A stretch of DNA of 64,000 nt from CAYRPN01 sp964426135 (GTDB taxonomy: Bacteria; Planctomycetota; Phycisphaerae; Phycisphaerales; Phycisphaeraceae): NCBI GenBank assembly GCA_964426135.1, contig CAYRPN010000015.1, positions 1 to 64,000 on the forward strand, written 5' to 3'. Shown here in pieces: positions 46,701 to 53,910 of the stretch; the first letter of the stretch is position 1, and each line of letters begins with the position of its first letter. The notes below the pieces were generated by a model that had not been told where the DNA came from, ran no database searches, and worked only from the letters and a program-made list of their open reading frames with translations. A program made the translations under genes and the position numbers.

Positions 46701-47286
46701 AGACGTTGCCACCATCGGGTGCCTTGCCGCCGGCACCCGCCGTCAGATTCCAAGGCCCAATCGAAGCATCGCCGAGCACCGCGGGCTTTTTCCATTTCAC
46801 GTCATCGAAATCCGCCGCGAGCCAGTTCTTCGCCTCGGTGGTTTCCAGCTTCCATGTCGCGTCCGTGGCCACCAGCAGCGCCGCGCCTGCCTGCCGCTGC
46901 ACCGAGAGCGCCGCGATCACGCCCGCCGGCCCGCCTTCGTTTTTCGCCTGAATGGCGATGGTGTTTTTGCCGGCGATCAGCAGTTTGGTCACGTCGTACT
47001 CATCCGCCTTCTGCCAGGTGTCGCCGGTGCCGACTTTTTCGCCGTTGAGATAGACGATGTAGCGATTGTCCGCGGTGACGCTGAGTATGCCCTTCCTGGG
47101 ACGCGCATCCAGTTCGAAGGACTTGCGCAGAAACACGCTTTCAGCGGGTGCCCCTTCGGTGTCAACCTTGTCCCAGAGCCAGTGCGCCTTGGTCCAATCC
47201 GCGCCGCTGGCGGGCATGGCTGCCGCCGCCATCAACCATGCGGCAAGGATCGTGCAGAAGGCGATGGGCGAGTTTCGATAAGTCAT
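43741..47286 (-). CDS. PVC-type multidomain protein: beta-propeller dehydrogenase, HEAT repeats, cytochrome c
   Basis: A 1,181-residue exported protein. Residues 1-29 are a signal peptide ending ASGA. Residues about 30-150 resemble a galactose-binding-like domain (DNRYIVYLNGEKVGTGDTW). A propeller of the PVC membrane-bound-dehydrogenase type follows (FILPEGFKIELIAADPLV, GLDGLLYMSIGDHN, PYSFEYDPFGQMWLLSNGEG). HEAT-like helical repeats run from about 600 to 1000. The C-terminus has CVKCH (about residues 1062-1066), binding one haem c, with a distal methionine likely in LMPVGL. Start 47286 has GGAG upstream. The family is characteristic of Planctomycetes/Verrucomicrobia and is thought to act in periplasmic oxidation of sugars or polymers; the substrate is unknown. 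Confidence 0.87.
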   Translation of the reverse strand: MTYRNSPIAFCTILAAWLMAAAAMPASGADWTKAHWLWDKVDTEGAPAESVFLRKSFELDARPRKGILSVTADNRYIVYLNGEKVGTGDTWQKADEYDVTKLLIAGKNTIAIQAKNEGGPAGVIAALSVQRQAGAALLVATDATWKLETTEAKNWLAADFDDVKWKKPAVLGDASIGPWNLTAGAGGKAPDGGNVSDRKITSYRPASEQASQFILPEGFKIELIAADPLVINPVCITLDEKGTLYVSESHTYRFGKSGSPVKVPSNPIVRLDRKPDGSLQRTVVAEGFDDPVMGMAIRNGQLWASANEHLFRFDLTDAGPAINKTQIAKDKNKAWNPFGNFVLEWGLDGLLYMSIGDHNIELVGKNNTVSGRGRSGIVVRMKPDGSDIERVLHGFRVPYSFEYDPFGQMWLLSNGEGNPNRFAKVIDYVDYHCYSRGAADNDWLAGNHPLAPPAFQLPNGAHTQLLRYYGSNFPQSYVGSLFLDNWGQHGFPAGNRAVFRYVPDERGNITTKEMFLQCKDPHFRCSHVLLAPDGSMLISDWYGRDDESDLTGRIWKVTYTGDAHGPAPKVSHTLDSPKWSEDAYALSALGSPHHLIREKASDVLVKRGAAAVAHLGDVAAKGDALGAVHALWALVRIGTQAEPNAAAIDAIARGADNADWKVRRLALRLSRRYNASGMAALAAMKVSDSDPAVRLESAISLGESAKTRDALAALLATDAADDAHLRYEAAWHLAHHASDQTIAALLHSKKAESQLAGLLTIDIALYEKTPAAPAALTALAAAFEAPGDLDVDHLITVVRMNPSPEIAPAMLKLAQREDVPAAVSAKAMLAMRNLPNRPALNVTAPLAKRFLEAVRTGAVKLKSPGEVTLFIELLEIEGPSDEAIAQLRTRVTDNQAEVRQAALNLATKFGPKAAPLADTLWPRVLDEKAKTGANDRLPLLATLSAIEAAPAADKWKSLLTHPNPDVARDGLRSWRRFAGDSAMTDTLVQAAPRIAELNPALVDDLSAVLAALAVDAAKVAANPPIKPFKLADVETRRAAALAFKPTAGSAALGRRVFERAGCVKCHTAMDQNTLRAPSLKGIGKAQTPQYLVESILEPSKIIKTGFEVERIETKDGDTHIALVQDKGDALRVITADQDFALAKSKIESRAVQKLSLMPVGLTDNLSQDELNDLVAYLRSLQ

Positions 47287-47463
47287 GAGCGGGCTCCGGC
47301 AAAGACCTGGCCTTTGAAACGACATCGACGACTATTGACGGTGAGGGCACTGCGGTTGCAGCATGGATGGGCCTTCCCCTGGAGATTGTCGATTGGGATC
47401 ACCGGCGATGGCGTCGGCGGGACCGGGTGGGTGTGCCAAATTTTCCGGGGGCGGAGTTTGCCT

Positions 47464-47513
47464 CCTCTCCCCTTGGGAGAGGGTGGCCGAGTCCGCGAGG
47501 CCGGGTGAGGGCC
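47464..47513 (-). repeat. CCCTCACCC repeat, left copy
   Basis: Read on the minus strand it starts GGCCCTCACCCGGCC and ends CCCAAGGGGAGAGG, a variant with a GC-rich insertion. It faces the copy at 47609. Confidence 0.65.
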
Positions 47514-47608
47514 AGCCAAGCATGTGCGCGTGCTGGTCGTTGCGCTGTCGTGATGTGGGCGGGCCGAACTCTGTTGTGCATTCAACGGTTTGCACGCGCT
47601 TAGGGTGG

Positions 47609-47654
47609 ACCGGCCCTCACCCCAGCCCTCTCCCGAAGGGAGAGGGGGCCGGAA
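47609..47654 (+). repeat. CCCTCACCC repeat, right copy
   Basis: A 46-base element starting ACCGGCCCTCACCC and ending GAGAGGGGGCCGGAA. It differs at only two positions from the copy at 53911-53956. It contains the small palindrome CCCTCTCCC...GGGAGAGGG. Confidence 0.85.
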
Positions 47655-47758
47655 TGCCGCCCCAGGAAATATTGGAGGACCCACCGGGTAGCCGCGACAT
47701 GATTCCCTTTCCGCCCAGGCTTTTTTCGGCTATCGTTGCGGCGTCAGCGGAGACACCC

Positions 47759-48013
47759 ATGCCCCCTATCGTCGATCAGTTTGTGCCCGGCCAGCGCGTC
47801 AAGATCACACAGCAGATCGCCCAGCGCCAGCGCGTCTGGACCAGCACCATCGAAGGCCAGGTCGTCAGCTACGAACAGCGCAAGACCGGCTCGTGGTACG
47901 CCCACAGCAAGGATCACAGCCTCTGGCTGGACCGGCTGACGGTGAAGAAGGATGACGGCGAGGTCGCGGTCTGCAACCTCGATGAGTTCACCCACGTCGA
48001 ACTGCTCGGGTGA
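47759..48013 (+). CDS. small conserved-looking hypothetical protein
   Basis: An 84-residue protein, MPPIVDQFVPGQRVKITQQI at the start, preceded by GGAG. The pattern VPGQRVKITQQI...WTSTIEGQVVSYEQRKTGSW...LWLDRLTVKKDDGEVAVCNLDEFTHVE suggests a small beta-barrel (SH3 or Hfq-like fold), which would fit nucleic-acid or protein binding. Four bases separate it from the rhodanese gene, so they are probably co-transcribed. No named family recognised. Confidence 0.72.
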   Translation: MPPIVDQFVPGQRVKITQQIAQRQRVWTSTIEGQVVSYEQRKTGSWYAHSKDHSLWLDRLTVKKDDGEVAVCNLDEFTHVELLG

Positions 48014-48017
48014 TTCC

Positions 48018-48398
48018 ATGTCCGATCCTGCCCCCGATCCGCAAGGTCTGCCGCCGGGCTACCCCTTCAAGCCTGACTGGGAATTTACACCGCGGCAGGT
48101 GAAGCAACTCCGCGACGCCGGCCATGACTTGCTGCTTCTGGACTGCCGGACGCCCGGCGAGTGGCACACCGCCAGGATTGACGGCGCGACGCTGCTGCCC
48201 ATGCAGGAGACGGTTGAACGCCTCAGCGAGTTGGACGCGCATCGCCAGCGAAAAATCATCGTCTATTGCCATCACGGGATGCGATCGCTGCAGGTCACGT
48301 CGTTCCTCCGTCGGCAGGGTTTCGCGGATGTGCGATCGATGGCGGGCGGCATCGATCTTTGGTCGACCGACATCGATGCGGGCGTGCCGCGATATTGA
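48018..48398 (+). CDS. rhodanese-like sulfurtransferase
   Basis: A 126-residue single-domain rhodanese. LLLDCRTPGEWHTARIDGATLLPM is the first half of the fold; the active-site loop is CHHGMRS with C84 as the persulfide-carrying cysteine; then FLRRQGFADVRSMAGGIDLW. Such proteins transfer sulfur to cyanide or protein thiols in the cytoplasm. It starts right after the stop of the small protein at 47759, in the same operon. Convergent with the PHP gene. Confidence 0.9.
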   Translation: MSDPAPDPQGLPPGYPFKPDWEFTPRQVKQLRDAGHDLLLLDCRTPGEWHTARIDGATLLPMQETVERLSELDAHRQRKIIVYCHHGMRSLQVTSFLRRQGFADVRSMAGGIDLWSTDIDAGVPRY

Positions 48399-48429
48399 GA
48401 GGATCGAGGGCGGCACGCAGCGCGGCGAT

Positions 48430-49254
48430 TCAGGAAGGAGAAAGGCTCGCTCGGGCCGCGGCGATCACCACATCATGAGGCGTGCGATCGAGATAGTTCC
48501 GCACCTGCGAATAGCCCGCCGCTTCCAGCAGGCTCATCGCCGCGAGGTAGCCGTCGCCCACCCGCTTGGGCACATGCGCATCGGCGCCGATCACCACGGG
48601 GATTCCTCGTTCATGCATCTCGCGCAGAATCACCGGCCCAGGGTTCATCTCGGGCAAGTCCTTGTTCACGCCCGACGTGTTCAATTCCATCGCACAGCCC
48701 ACGGCCGCGATACGGTCGAGGGCACGGCGAATGTCGTCGATGATGTCCGCGATCTTCCACTGCGATGGCGCGATGTTCTTCACGATGTCCGGATGCGCGA
48801 TGCTGTCGAAAAACCGGGTCTCCGCCGCATCCGCCAGGTGCTCGTAGTACTGGCGGAAGAACGCGCCGGCATCGCCCTTCCAGAACGCCTGCTTGTACTC
48901 CTTCTGCTGCGGATGCACGGAACCGAGCACGTAATGAAACGGCGCGGAGCGCACCTGCTTCGACAGCCAGTCGTCGTAACCGGGGAAATAATCGCACTCG
49001 ATGCCCAGCCGGACATCGACGCGACCGGCGTAGGCATCGCGTGCCCGGCTCACCATGCTGACGTAGGTGTCGAACTGGTCCGGCGTCATGCGCACCGATG
49101 CGCCAAACCCGTCGGGCATCGGGTTGTGGCACGTGATGACGATGCCTCGCAGCCCGCGCGCCAGCGCCACGGCCGCGTATTTCTCCGGCTCACCCGTGGC
49201 GTGTTTGCACAGCGGCGTGTGACTGTGCGTCTCGTACAATAACGGCTGCGGCAT
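48430..49254 (-). CDS. PHP-family phosphatase, histidinol-phosphatase type
   Basis: A 274-residue enzyme. THSHTPLCKHATGEPEKY is the first metal-binding block of the PHP fold, followed by LGIECDYFPGYDDWL, HYVLGSVHP, FDSIAHPDIVK, MELNTSGVNK and VVIGADAHVPKRVGDG. These match HisK-type histidinol-phosphate phosphatases (histidine biosynthesis). Start MPQPLLYETHSHT at 49254 has GAGGA upstream; the longer frame to 49509 is repeat-derived. No other his genes are near. Related PHP phosphatases with other substrates cannot be excluded. Confidence 0.85.
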   Translation of the reverse strand: MPQPLLYETHSHTPLCKHATGEPEKYAAVALARGLRGIVITCHNPMPDGFGASVRMTPDQFDTYVSMVSRARDAYAGRVDVRLGIECDYFPGYDDWLSKQVRSAPFHYVLGSVHPQQKEYKQAFWKGDAGAFFRQYYEHLADAAETRFFDSIAHPDIVKNIAPSQWKIADIIDDIRRALDRIAAVGCAMELNTSGVNKDLPEMNPGPVILREMHERGIPVVIGADAHVPKRVGDGYLAAMSLLEAAGYSQVRNYLDRTPHDVVIAAARASLSPS

Positions 49255-49263
49255 GAAGACGTC

Positions 49264-49500
49264 CTCGATACGGGCAGGAATCATAGCAATCGAGGAGGAG
49301 GAAAGACTGAAGTGGGAATTGGGAGAGGAATGGGGCTGGAGAGAGCGGCCCAGCACAGACCCGGTTAGCGGAAGCACCGCAGGTGCCTGTACGAGCAACC
49401 CCGCGCACAAAGCAAAGGAGCAAACGCCAAGACACACCCCCTTCTCCCTCCTCACTTGTCCCTCGTCCCTCTTCCCTCGTCCCTCTTCCCTCTTCCCTCC
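49264..49500. repeat. low-complexity CCCTCTT / GGGAGAGG region
   Basis: The right part (49460-49500) is a tandem CCCTCTTCCCTCGT array; the left part (49280-49330) is purine-rich with GGGAGAGG units that partly complement it. It fills the divergent gap between the PHP gene and the ABC-2 permease, and leaves no normal Shine-Dalgarno before the permease ATG. Confidence 0.65.
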
Positions 49501-49507
49501 CCGACCC

Positions 49508-50287
49508 ATGCGTTACCTCCGCACCCTTCGCCTCTTCTGGTCCACGTCGCTGGCGGCGGAGATGGAGTACCGCGCGAACTTCACGCTGGCTGCGCTGACC
49601 AGCCTCGGCAGCCTGGTGGGCGGGCTGTTCACGCTTGATCTCTTCTATCGCAACGGCGCCAGGCTCGGCGGCTGGTTGTGGGAGGAAGCGCTGGTCGTGT
49701 TCGCGCTGTTTACGTTGCTGACGGGATTCTCGTCGGTGATCCTGAGCCCGAACCTGAGCCGGATTGTGGAGCACGTGCATCGCGGCACGCTGGACTTCGT
49801 GCTGCTGAAACCGGTGGACAGCCAGTTCTGGGTTTCGCTGCGCAACGCGTCGCCGTGGGGTTTGCCGGACATTCTGCTGGGGCTGGGGCTACTCGTTTAC
49901 GCGGGCATGGCGTTGGACGTTTCGCCTGTGATGATGTTGCTGGGCGTGGCGCCGGTGCTGCTGGCGGTGGTCGTGCTGTACAGCCTGTGGTTTGTGTTTG
50001 GCAGCCTGGCGATCTGGTATGTGAAGATCTGGAACGTGACGGAAGTGCTGCGCGGGCTGCTCGAAGCGGGGCGATTTCCGATCGCGGCATTTCCGGCGGG
50101 CGTGCGCGTGTTCTTCACCGTCGTGGTGCCAGTGGCGTTTCTGACATCGGTGCCGGCGGAACTGATGATCGGCCGAGGCAGCGCCGCCTGGCTCGCCGCC
50201 GAAGCCGCGATCGCGGTGGGACTGTTCCTGTTCACGCGCTGGTTCTGGCGCTTCGCGCTGCGGTATTACACGAGCGCGTCGAGTTGA
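49508..50287 (+). CDS. ABC-2-type transporter permease (PF06182-like)
   Basis: A 259-residue integral membrane protein with about six hydrophobic segments. MRYLRTLRLFWSTSLAAEMEYRANF at the start and SNLSRIVEHVHRGTLDFVLLKPVDSQFWV-like sequence (here LSRIVEHVHRGTLDFVLL) are typical of the ABC-2 family permeases that normally come as two permease genes plus an ATPase. None of these partners is next to it. The start has no clear ribosome-binding site. Substrate unknown. Confidence 0.8.
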   Translation: MRYLRTLRLFWSTSLAAEMEYRANFTLAALTSLGSLVGGLFTLDLFYRNGARLGGWLWEEALVVFALFTLLTGFSSVILSPNLSRIVEHVHRGTLDFVLLKPVDSQFWVSLRNASPWGLPDILLGLGLLVYAGMALDVSPVMMLLGVAPVLLAVVVLYSLWFVFGSLAIWYVKIWNVTEVLRGLLEAGRFPIAAFPAGVRVFFTVVVPVAFLTSVPAELMIGRGSAAWLAAEAAIAVGLFLFTRWFWRFALRYYTSASS

Positions 50288-50306
50288 TCCTGCCGGTGGT
50301 GGGGAA

Positions 50307-50466
50307 TCACAAAGGGCACAACGACACGAAGGACACAAAGGGGATCGACAAAAGAGCAGAATGAAGAAGGAGACGAATGTCGAGACTGGGACTGGCGGAG
50401 ACACTCACCTCCTTTTCCAGATCTCTTCTTCGTGTCCTTCGTGCCTTCGTGTCCTTTGTGGTTCTC
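50307..50466. repeat. inverted ACACGAAGGACAC element
   Basis: Left arm 50307-50340 contains GACACGAAGGACACAAAG; right arm 50425-50466 contains its near-complement CTTCGTGTCCTTTGTGG. The arms are about 85 bases apart. It occupies the gap between the ABC-2 permease and the metE-like gene and resembles the element at 14866-15060. Confidence 0.75.
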
Positions 50467-50492
50467 GCCGAGCGACCGGTAAACTGTCCCGC

Positions 50493-51611
50493 ATGTCCAC
50501 GCCTGAAATCCTTACAACGACCGTCGGCTCCTACCCTGTCCCCGACTGGCTTGCGGCGTTGCCCAGTGAGCAGGCGGTGATCGACGCGACGCGCGTGGTC
50601 TTCGCCATTCAGCGCGATGCGGGCATCGATCTGCCCACCGATGGCGAACTGTATCGATTCGACATCAACCATCCCGACACCAACGGCATGATCGACTACT
50701 TCGTGCGCCCGATGTCGGGCATGCGCACACAGGTCGGCCGCAGCGACTGGGAGGCTTATGCGAAACAGCGCTCGATGACGTTCCGCGCCAAGCCCGCCGC
50801 GGTCGTGGAAAACGCGCTGGGCGAAGGCGGCTTGAACCTGCTGGCGGACTGCCAGCGCGCGGCCCGGGCGCTGGGATCATTGAGCACGGGGACTCTCGGC
50901 ATGGGGGCTTCAAGCCCCCATGCCCGCGTGAGCCCTTCAAGCCCCCATGCCCAGGCGCCCCCATTTAAGTTCACCGTCACCAGCCCGTACATGCTCGCAC
51001 GCACCCTGCTGGACCGGCACTACAGGAACTTCGAAAAACTCACGCTTGCCCTCGCCAAGGTGCTCGCCGCCCAGGTTCGCGGCCTGCCCTGTGCCTGCGT
51101 CCAGATCGATGAAGCGAACATCCCCGGCAATCCCTCCGACGCCCCGCTGGCGGCCAAGGCGATCAACATCGTGCTCGATGCCGTCGAGTGTCAGCGAGCG
51201 GTGCACCTGTGCTTCGGCAACTATGGCGGGCAGACGATCCAGAAAGGCACGTGGAAGACGCTGGTGAAATTTCTCAACGCGCTGCACGTGGATCATCTCG
51301 TGCTGGAACTGGCGCATCGCCCTGCGGAAGACCTGGACGCACTGAAAGGCGTGAACCCGAAGATCGCGCTGGGCATCGGCGTCGTCGACATCAAGGTGAA
51401 CCACATCGAAACGCAGGATGAGATCGCGAGAAGGATCGAGCGTGCGGAAACAACGCTGGGAACAGGTCGCGTAAAATGGGTGCATCCGGACTGCGGGTTC
51501 TGGATGCTCAAGCGCACGATCGCGGATCGCAAGATGGCGGCGCTGGTGAAGGGACGGGACCGGTTCCTGGGAATTGAGGCTGATCGCTGGCGTGCGGGTT
51601 CAGGCCTTTAA
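50493..51611 (+). CDS. MetE-like (cobalamin-independent methionine synthase family) protein
   Basis: A 372-residue protein matching the catalytic C-terminal domain of MetE-type proteins: TTTVGSYPVPDWL at the start, GIDLPTDGELYRFDIN, FTVTSPYMLARTLLD, CVQIDEANI, VHLCFGNYGG, ELAHR and VHPDCGFWMLKR. The histidine, glutamate and two cysteines of the zinc site have plausible counterparts (HLCFGN, ELAHR, PDCG). Stand-alone proteins of this family transfer methyl groups from various donors. A repeat-derived insert (GTLGMGASSPHARVSPSSPH, about residues 133-158) sits just before the conserved FTVTSPYML. The stop lies in a palindrome. Confidence 0.8.
   Translation: MSTPEILTTTVGSYPVPDWLAALPSEQAVIDATRVVFAIQRDAGIDLPTDGELYRFDINHPDTNGMIDYFVRPMSGMRTQVGRSDWEAYAKQRSMTFRAKPAAVVENALGEGGLNLLADCQRAARALGSLSTGTLGMGASSPHARVSPSSPHAQAPPFKFTVTSPYMLARTLLDRHYRNFEKLTLALAKVLAAQVRGLPCACVQIDEANIPGNPSDAPLAAKAINIVLDAVECQRAVHLCFGNYGGQTIQKGTWKTLVKFLNALHVDHLVLELAHRPAEDLDALKGVNPKIALGIGVVDIKVNHIETQDEIARRIERAETTLGTGRVKWVHPDCGFWMLKRTIADRKMAALVKGRDRFLGIEADRWRAGSGL
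50898..50963. repeat. ATGGGGGCTTCAAGCCCC palindrome plus half copy inside the metE-like gene
   Basis: 50898-50924 is a perfect 27-base palindrome around GGGGGCTTCAAGCCCCC. 50936-50963 repeats the right half (CTTCAAGCCCCCATGCCC) plus AGGCGCCCC. The same palindrome, 45 bases long, is at 53457-53501. Here it is translated in frame. Confidence 0.85.
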
Positions 51612-51629
51612 GGGCCTGAACCTGCACGC
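51590..51629. repeat. GGTTCAGGCC palindrome over the metE-like stop codon
   Basis: Arms 51590-51606 and 51613-51629 are complementary except for one base, with a six-base loop that contains part of the TAA stop. It may also act as a bidirectional terminator between this gene and the convergent ftsI gene. Confidence 0.75.
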
Positions 51630-51652
51630 ATGGTCTGGACCTTCAATCTTCG

Positions 51653-53434
51653 TCAATCCTCATCAATCGCCCGCAGCGCCAGCGCCGCCCCCGGCTGCGT
51701 CACCTGCTGCGGCGTGATCGGCTTGACGCCCATGTAGGTCAGCGACTGCTCGATCGCGCGCATCGCCGCGGGCGCCGCGACGATGCCGCCGTAGTAGCCC
51801 TTCGATGGATTGGGCTTGTGGATGACGCAGGCCACGACGAGTCGCGGCTGGTTGAACGGCGCGCCCGCCACGAACACGCCGTTGTAAGCACCAGGTTCGT
51901 AGCCCCGGCCGCCCTTGGCCGCGACCTGAGCCGTGCCCGTCTTGCCGAAGATCTGGAAGAACTTGCTGTCCGCCTTGCGGCCGGTGCCTTCGGTGACGAC
52001 TTTGCGAAGCACATCCTTGGTCAGATTCGCCGTCTTCGCCGAGAGCACGCGTTCGACGATCGGAGCATTGCGCGGATCGCTGGCATCGTTCAAATCACGA
52101 GCCAGCAGCGTCGGCGTCACCATCAGCCCGCCGTTGGCGAAGACGCAGAACGCCCGCGCCAGTTGCAGCGGCGTCACGGAAATTTCCTGGCCCATCGGCA
52201 CGCTGGTCACGCTGAAGCGAGGGTTCCACTTCCTTAGCGGCAGCACCTGGCCCTTGCTTTCGCCGGGAATGCCCGCCTGCGACAGCTCGCCGAAACGGAA
52301 CGCCTTGACCGACTGATACAGCTTGTTGATCCCCATCCGCAGTCCGACGGTCGCCATGCCGCGGTTGCTCGAAACGACCAGCACTTTCTCCCAACTGATG
52401 GTGCCATGCGCGTGCGTGTCGCGCAGGGCCCGGCCCACGGACTGGTCGGTGTTGATCATCTCCTCCGGCCGCGCGACGCCCATTTCCGTCGCCATCGCCC
52501 AGATGAAGGGTTTGAACGTGGAGCCAGGCTCAAATGGATCGGTGACGCAGCGGTTGCGGCGGATATCGGCGGTGCTGTGCTCGACCTCGTTCGGATCGAA
52601 TCCGGGATACACCGCCATCGCCAGCACCTCGCCGGTGTTCGGATCGAGAATGACCATCTCACCCGTCTTCGCGCCGAACTCCTGACACGCGGCAGCCAGT
52701 TCCTTCTCGGCGATGGATTGAATGGTGATGTCGATGCTCAGGCGAACAGGTTTGCCGTCCTCCGGATGGCGGTAGTGATCCACATCGAGCGCCATGGGCC
52801 GGCGACCGGCGTCGCGAAGGTACACGAACGAACCGGGCTTGCCCACCAACTGGGCGTCGAACATTCGCTCGGCCCCCTCCAGCGTGACGTCCCGGCGATT
52901 CGTGTGTCCCTCTTCGCTGCCCATGACGCCGATGATGTGACCGCCGACGCTGCCCTGCGGATACTGCCGCTCCTGCCAGACATCGGTGAACATGCCCGGC
53001 AGACGGAATCGTTCGAGCTTGTTCCACTGCTCATCGTCGAGCTGGCGATCGATGACGACGTAGCGCTTCTCGCGAAGCTGATGGAGCCGGCGCTCCACCG
53101 CCGCGGGATCGTAACCCAGGGTGTAGCCGAGCCGCTCAGGGAATGTGTTGGGATCGGCGATGGCCTGCGGATCGACGATCAAGCGATGCGCCAGGCCCGT
53201 CGTGGCGAGGATGCGCCACTGGCGATCCACGAGCGTGCCGCGGCGACCGAGCATTTCAGCCTTGCTGTGCTGGGCGCCCACCAGCGGCGCCAGTTGCGGC
53301 GGCGGGCTGATCTGAAGTTGCACGATCCGGCACACCAGAGCCGCCATCGCCAGCGTCACCGCCGCACCGACCACCCGTGCCATCGCAAGAACGCGGCGTG
53401 TGCCGGGGTCGGATTGTGCGGGGGCGATGGGCAT
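51653..53434 (-). CDS. ftsI: FtsI-type peptidoglycan transpeptidase (class B PBP)
   Basis: A 593-residue class B penicillin-binding protein for septal cross-linking. An N-terminal membrane anchor (VVGAAVTLAMAALVCRIVQL) is followed by RRGTLVDRQWRILATT, the dimerisation domain, and the transpeptidase domain with S305-T-F-K308, S355-S-N357 and K498-T-G. Start 53434 (MPIAPAQSDPG) is preferred; 53455 and 53470 are possible, but the latter reads into a palindromic repeat. It is the last gene of the leftward rsmH-LysM-ftsL-ftsI cluster and is anchored in the cytoplasmic membrane facing the periplasm. It supports a peptidoglycan-dividing planctomycete such as Phycisphaerae. Confidence 0.9.
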   Translation of the reverse strand: MPIAPAQSDPGTRRVLAMARVVGAAVTLAMAALVCRIVQLQISPPPQLAPLVGAQHSKAEMLGRRGTLVDRQWRILATTGLAHRLIVDPQAIADPNTFPERLGYTLGYDPAAVERRLHQLREKRYVVIDRQLDDEQWNKLERFRLPGMFTDVWQERQYPQGSVGGHIIGVMGSEEGHTNRRDVTLEGAERMFDAQLVGKPGSFVYLRDAGRRPMALDVDHYRHPEDGKPVRLSIDITIQSIAEKELAAACQEFGAKTGEMVILDPNTGEVLAMAVYPGFDPNEVEHSTADIRRNRCVTDPFEPGSTFKPFIWAMATEMGVARPEEMINTDQSVGRALRDTHAHGTISWEKVLVVSSNRGMATVGLRMGINKLYQSVKAFRFGELSQAGIPGESKGQVLPLRKWNPRFSVTSVPMGQEISVTPLQLARAFCVFANGGLMVTPTLLARDLNDASDPRNAPIVERVLSAKTANLTKDVLRKVVTEGTGRKADSKFFQIFGKTGTAQVAAKGGRGYEPGAYNGVFVAGAPFNQPRLVVACVIHKPNPSKGYYGGIVAAPAAMRAIEQSLTYMGVKPITPQQVTQPGAALALRAIDED

Positions 53435-53456
53435 GTTCGAAAGACACGTGAGCATG

Positions 53457-53501
53457 GGGCGCCTGGGCATGGGGGCTTCAAGCCCCCATGCCCAGGCGCC
53501 C
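53457..53501. repeat. perfect 45-base palindrome between ftsL-like and ftsI
   Basis: Twenty-two-base arms (53457-53478 and 53480-53501) flank one central base, with core GGGGGCTTCAAGCCCCC and outer GGGCGCCTGGGC. It sits across the possible upstream ftsI start and just after the ftsL-like stop. Same family as the insert in the metE-like gene. Confidence 0.9.
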
Positions 53502-53506
53502 GGGGG

Positions 53507-53845
53507 TCATCGACGCTCGTTCCGGTTGCGAACGGTCCTGGCGGGCGCGGCGTTCTTGTTGCCGCCTTTGGCGGCGACCCGCGTCGGCGTCGGCGGCTTG
53601 GGCAGCGGACCGGTCACCGGCTCCAGATCGAGATTCGCCACTTCGATCCTGTGTTGAAGCGCCGCGGGCTTCAGGTAGTCCGCCACCTTCACCTCGTGCT
53701 CCCAGGTCGCGCGGCGGGTCTGCTCCATCTGCCGGTGCATGGCCGTCGTGGCGTGCCGCGTCTCCCATTCCTGCTGCCGCAACGACAGCACACCCGCGCC
53801 CAGCGCGGTCAGCGAAATGACGAGAGCGGCGGCCTTGAGGAACAT
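53507..53845 (-). CDS. FtsL-like division protein
   Basis: A 112-residue bitopic protein: MFLKAAALVISLTALGAGVL is the transmembrane segment, then a coiled coil (RQQEWETRHATTAMHRQMEQ) and YLKPAALQHRIEVANLDLEP, the usual C-terminal motif region of FtsL/LolL-type proteins. A proline- and lysine-rich tail follows (PLPKPPTPTRVAAKGG), which ordinary FtsL lacks. Its position directly before ftsI and downstream of rsmH and the LysM gene supports the assignment more than sequence does. A longer frame to 53974 is repeat-derived. Confidence 0.72.
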   Translation of the reverse strand: MFLKAAALVISLTALGAGVLSLRQQEWETRHATTAMHRQMEQTRRATWEHEVKVADYLKPAALQHRIEVANLDLEPVTGPLPKPPTPTRVAAKGGNKNAAPARTVRNRNERR

Positions 53846-53910
53846 AAGGTCCCAGTATGAAGGCGGTCGAGGGCAGGTGAGTGAATGGTTGGAACACGAG
53901 TGGCTGGTTG

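Larger units (their letters stand above)
47287..47758. other. 472-base divergent intergenic region made largely of repeats
   Basis: It lies between the PVC gene (leftward) and the small protein at 47759 (rightward). It holds two facing copies of a CCCTCACCC...GGGAGAGGG element (47464-47513 and 47609-47654). A longer ORF extending upstream of 47759 reads through the repeat and is not accepted as coding. Confidence 0.6.

Noticed and set aside
45400..47508. A 702-codon plus-strand frame
   Set aside because: It is antisense to the PVC cytochrome gene, whose family signatures are clear.
47363..47758. N-terminal extension of the small protein at 47759
   Set aside because: The extension is translated CCCTCACCC repeat DNA; the ATG at 47759 has GGAG just upstream.
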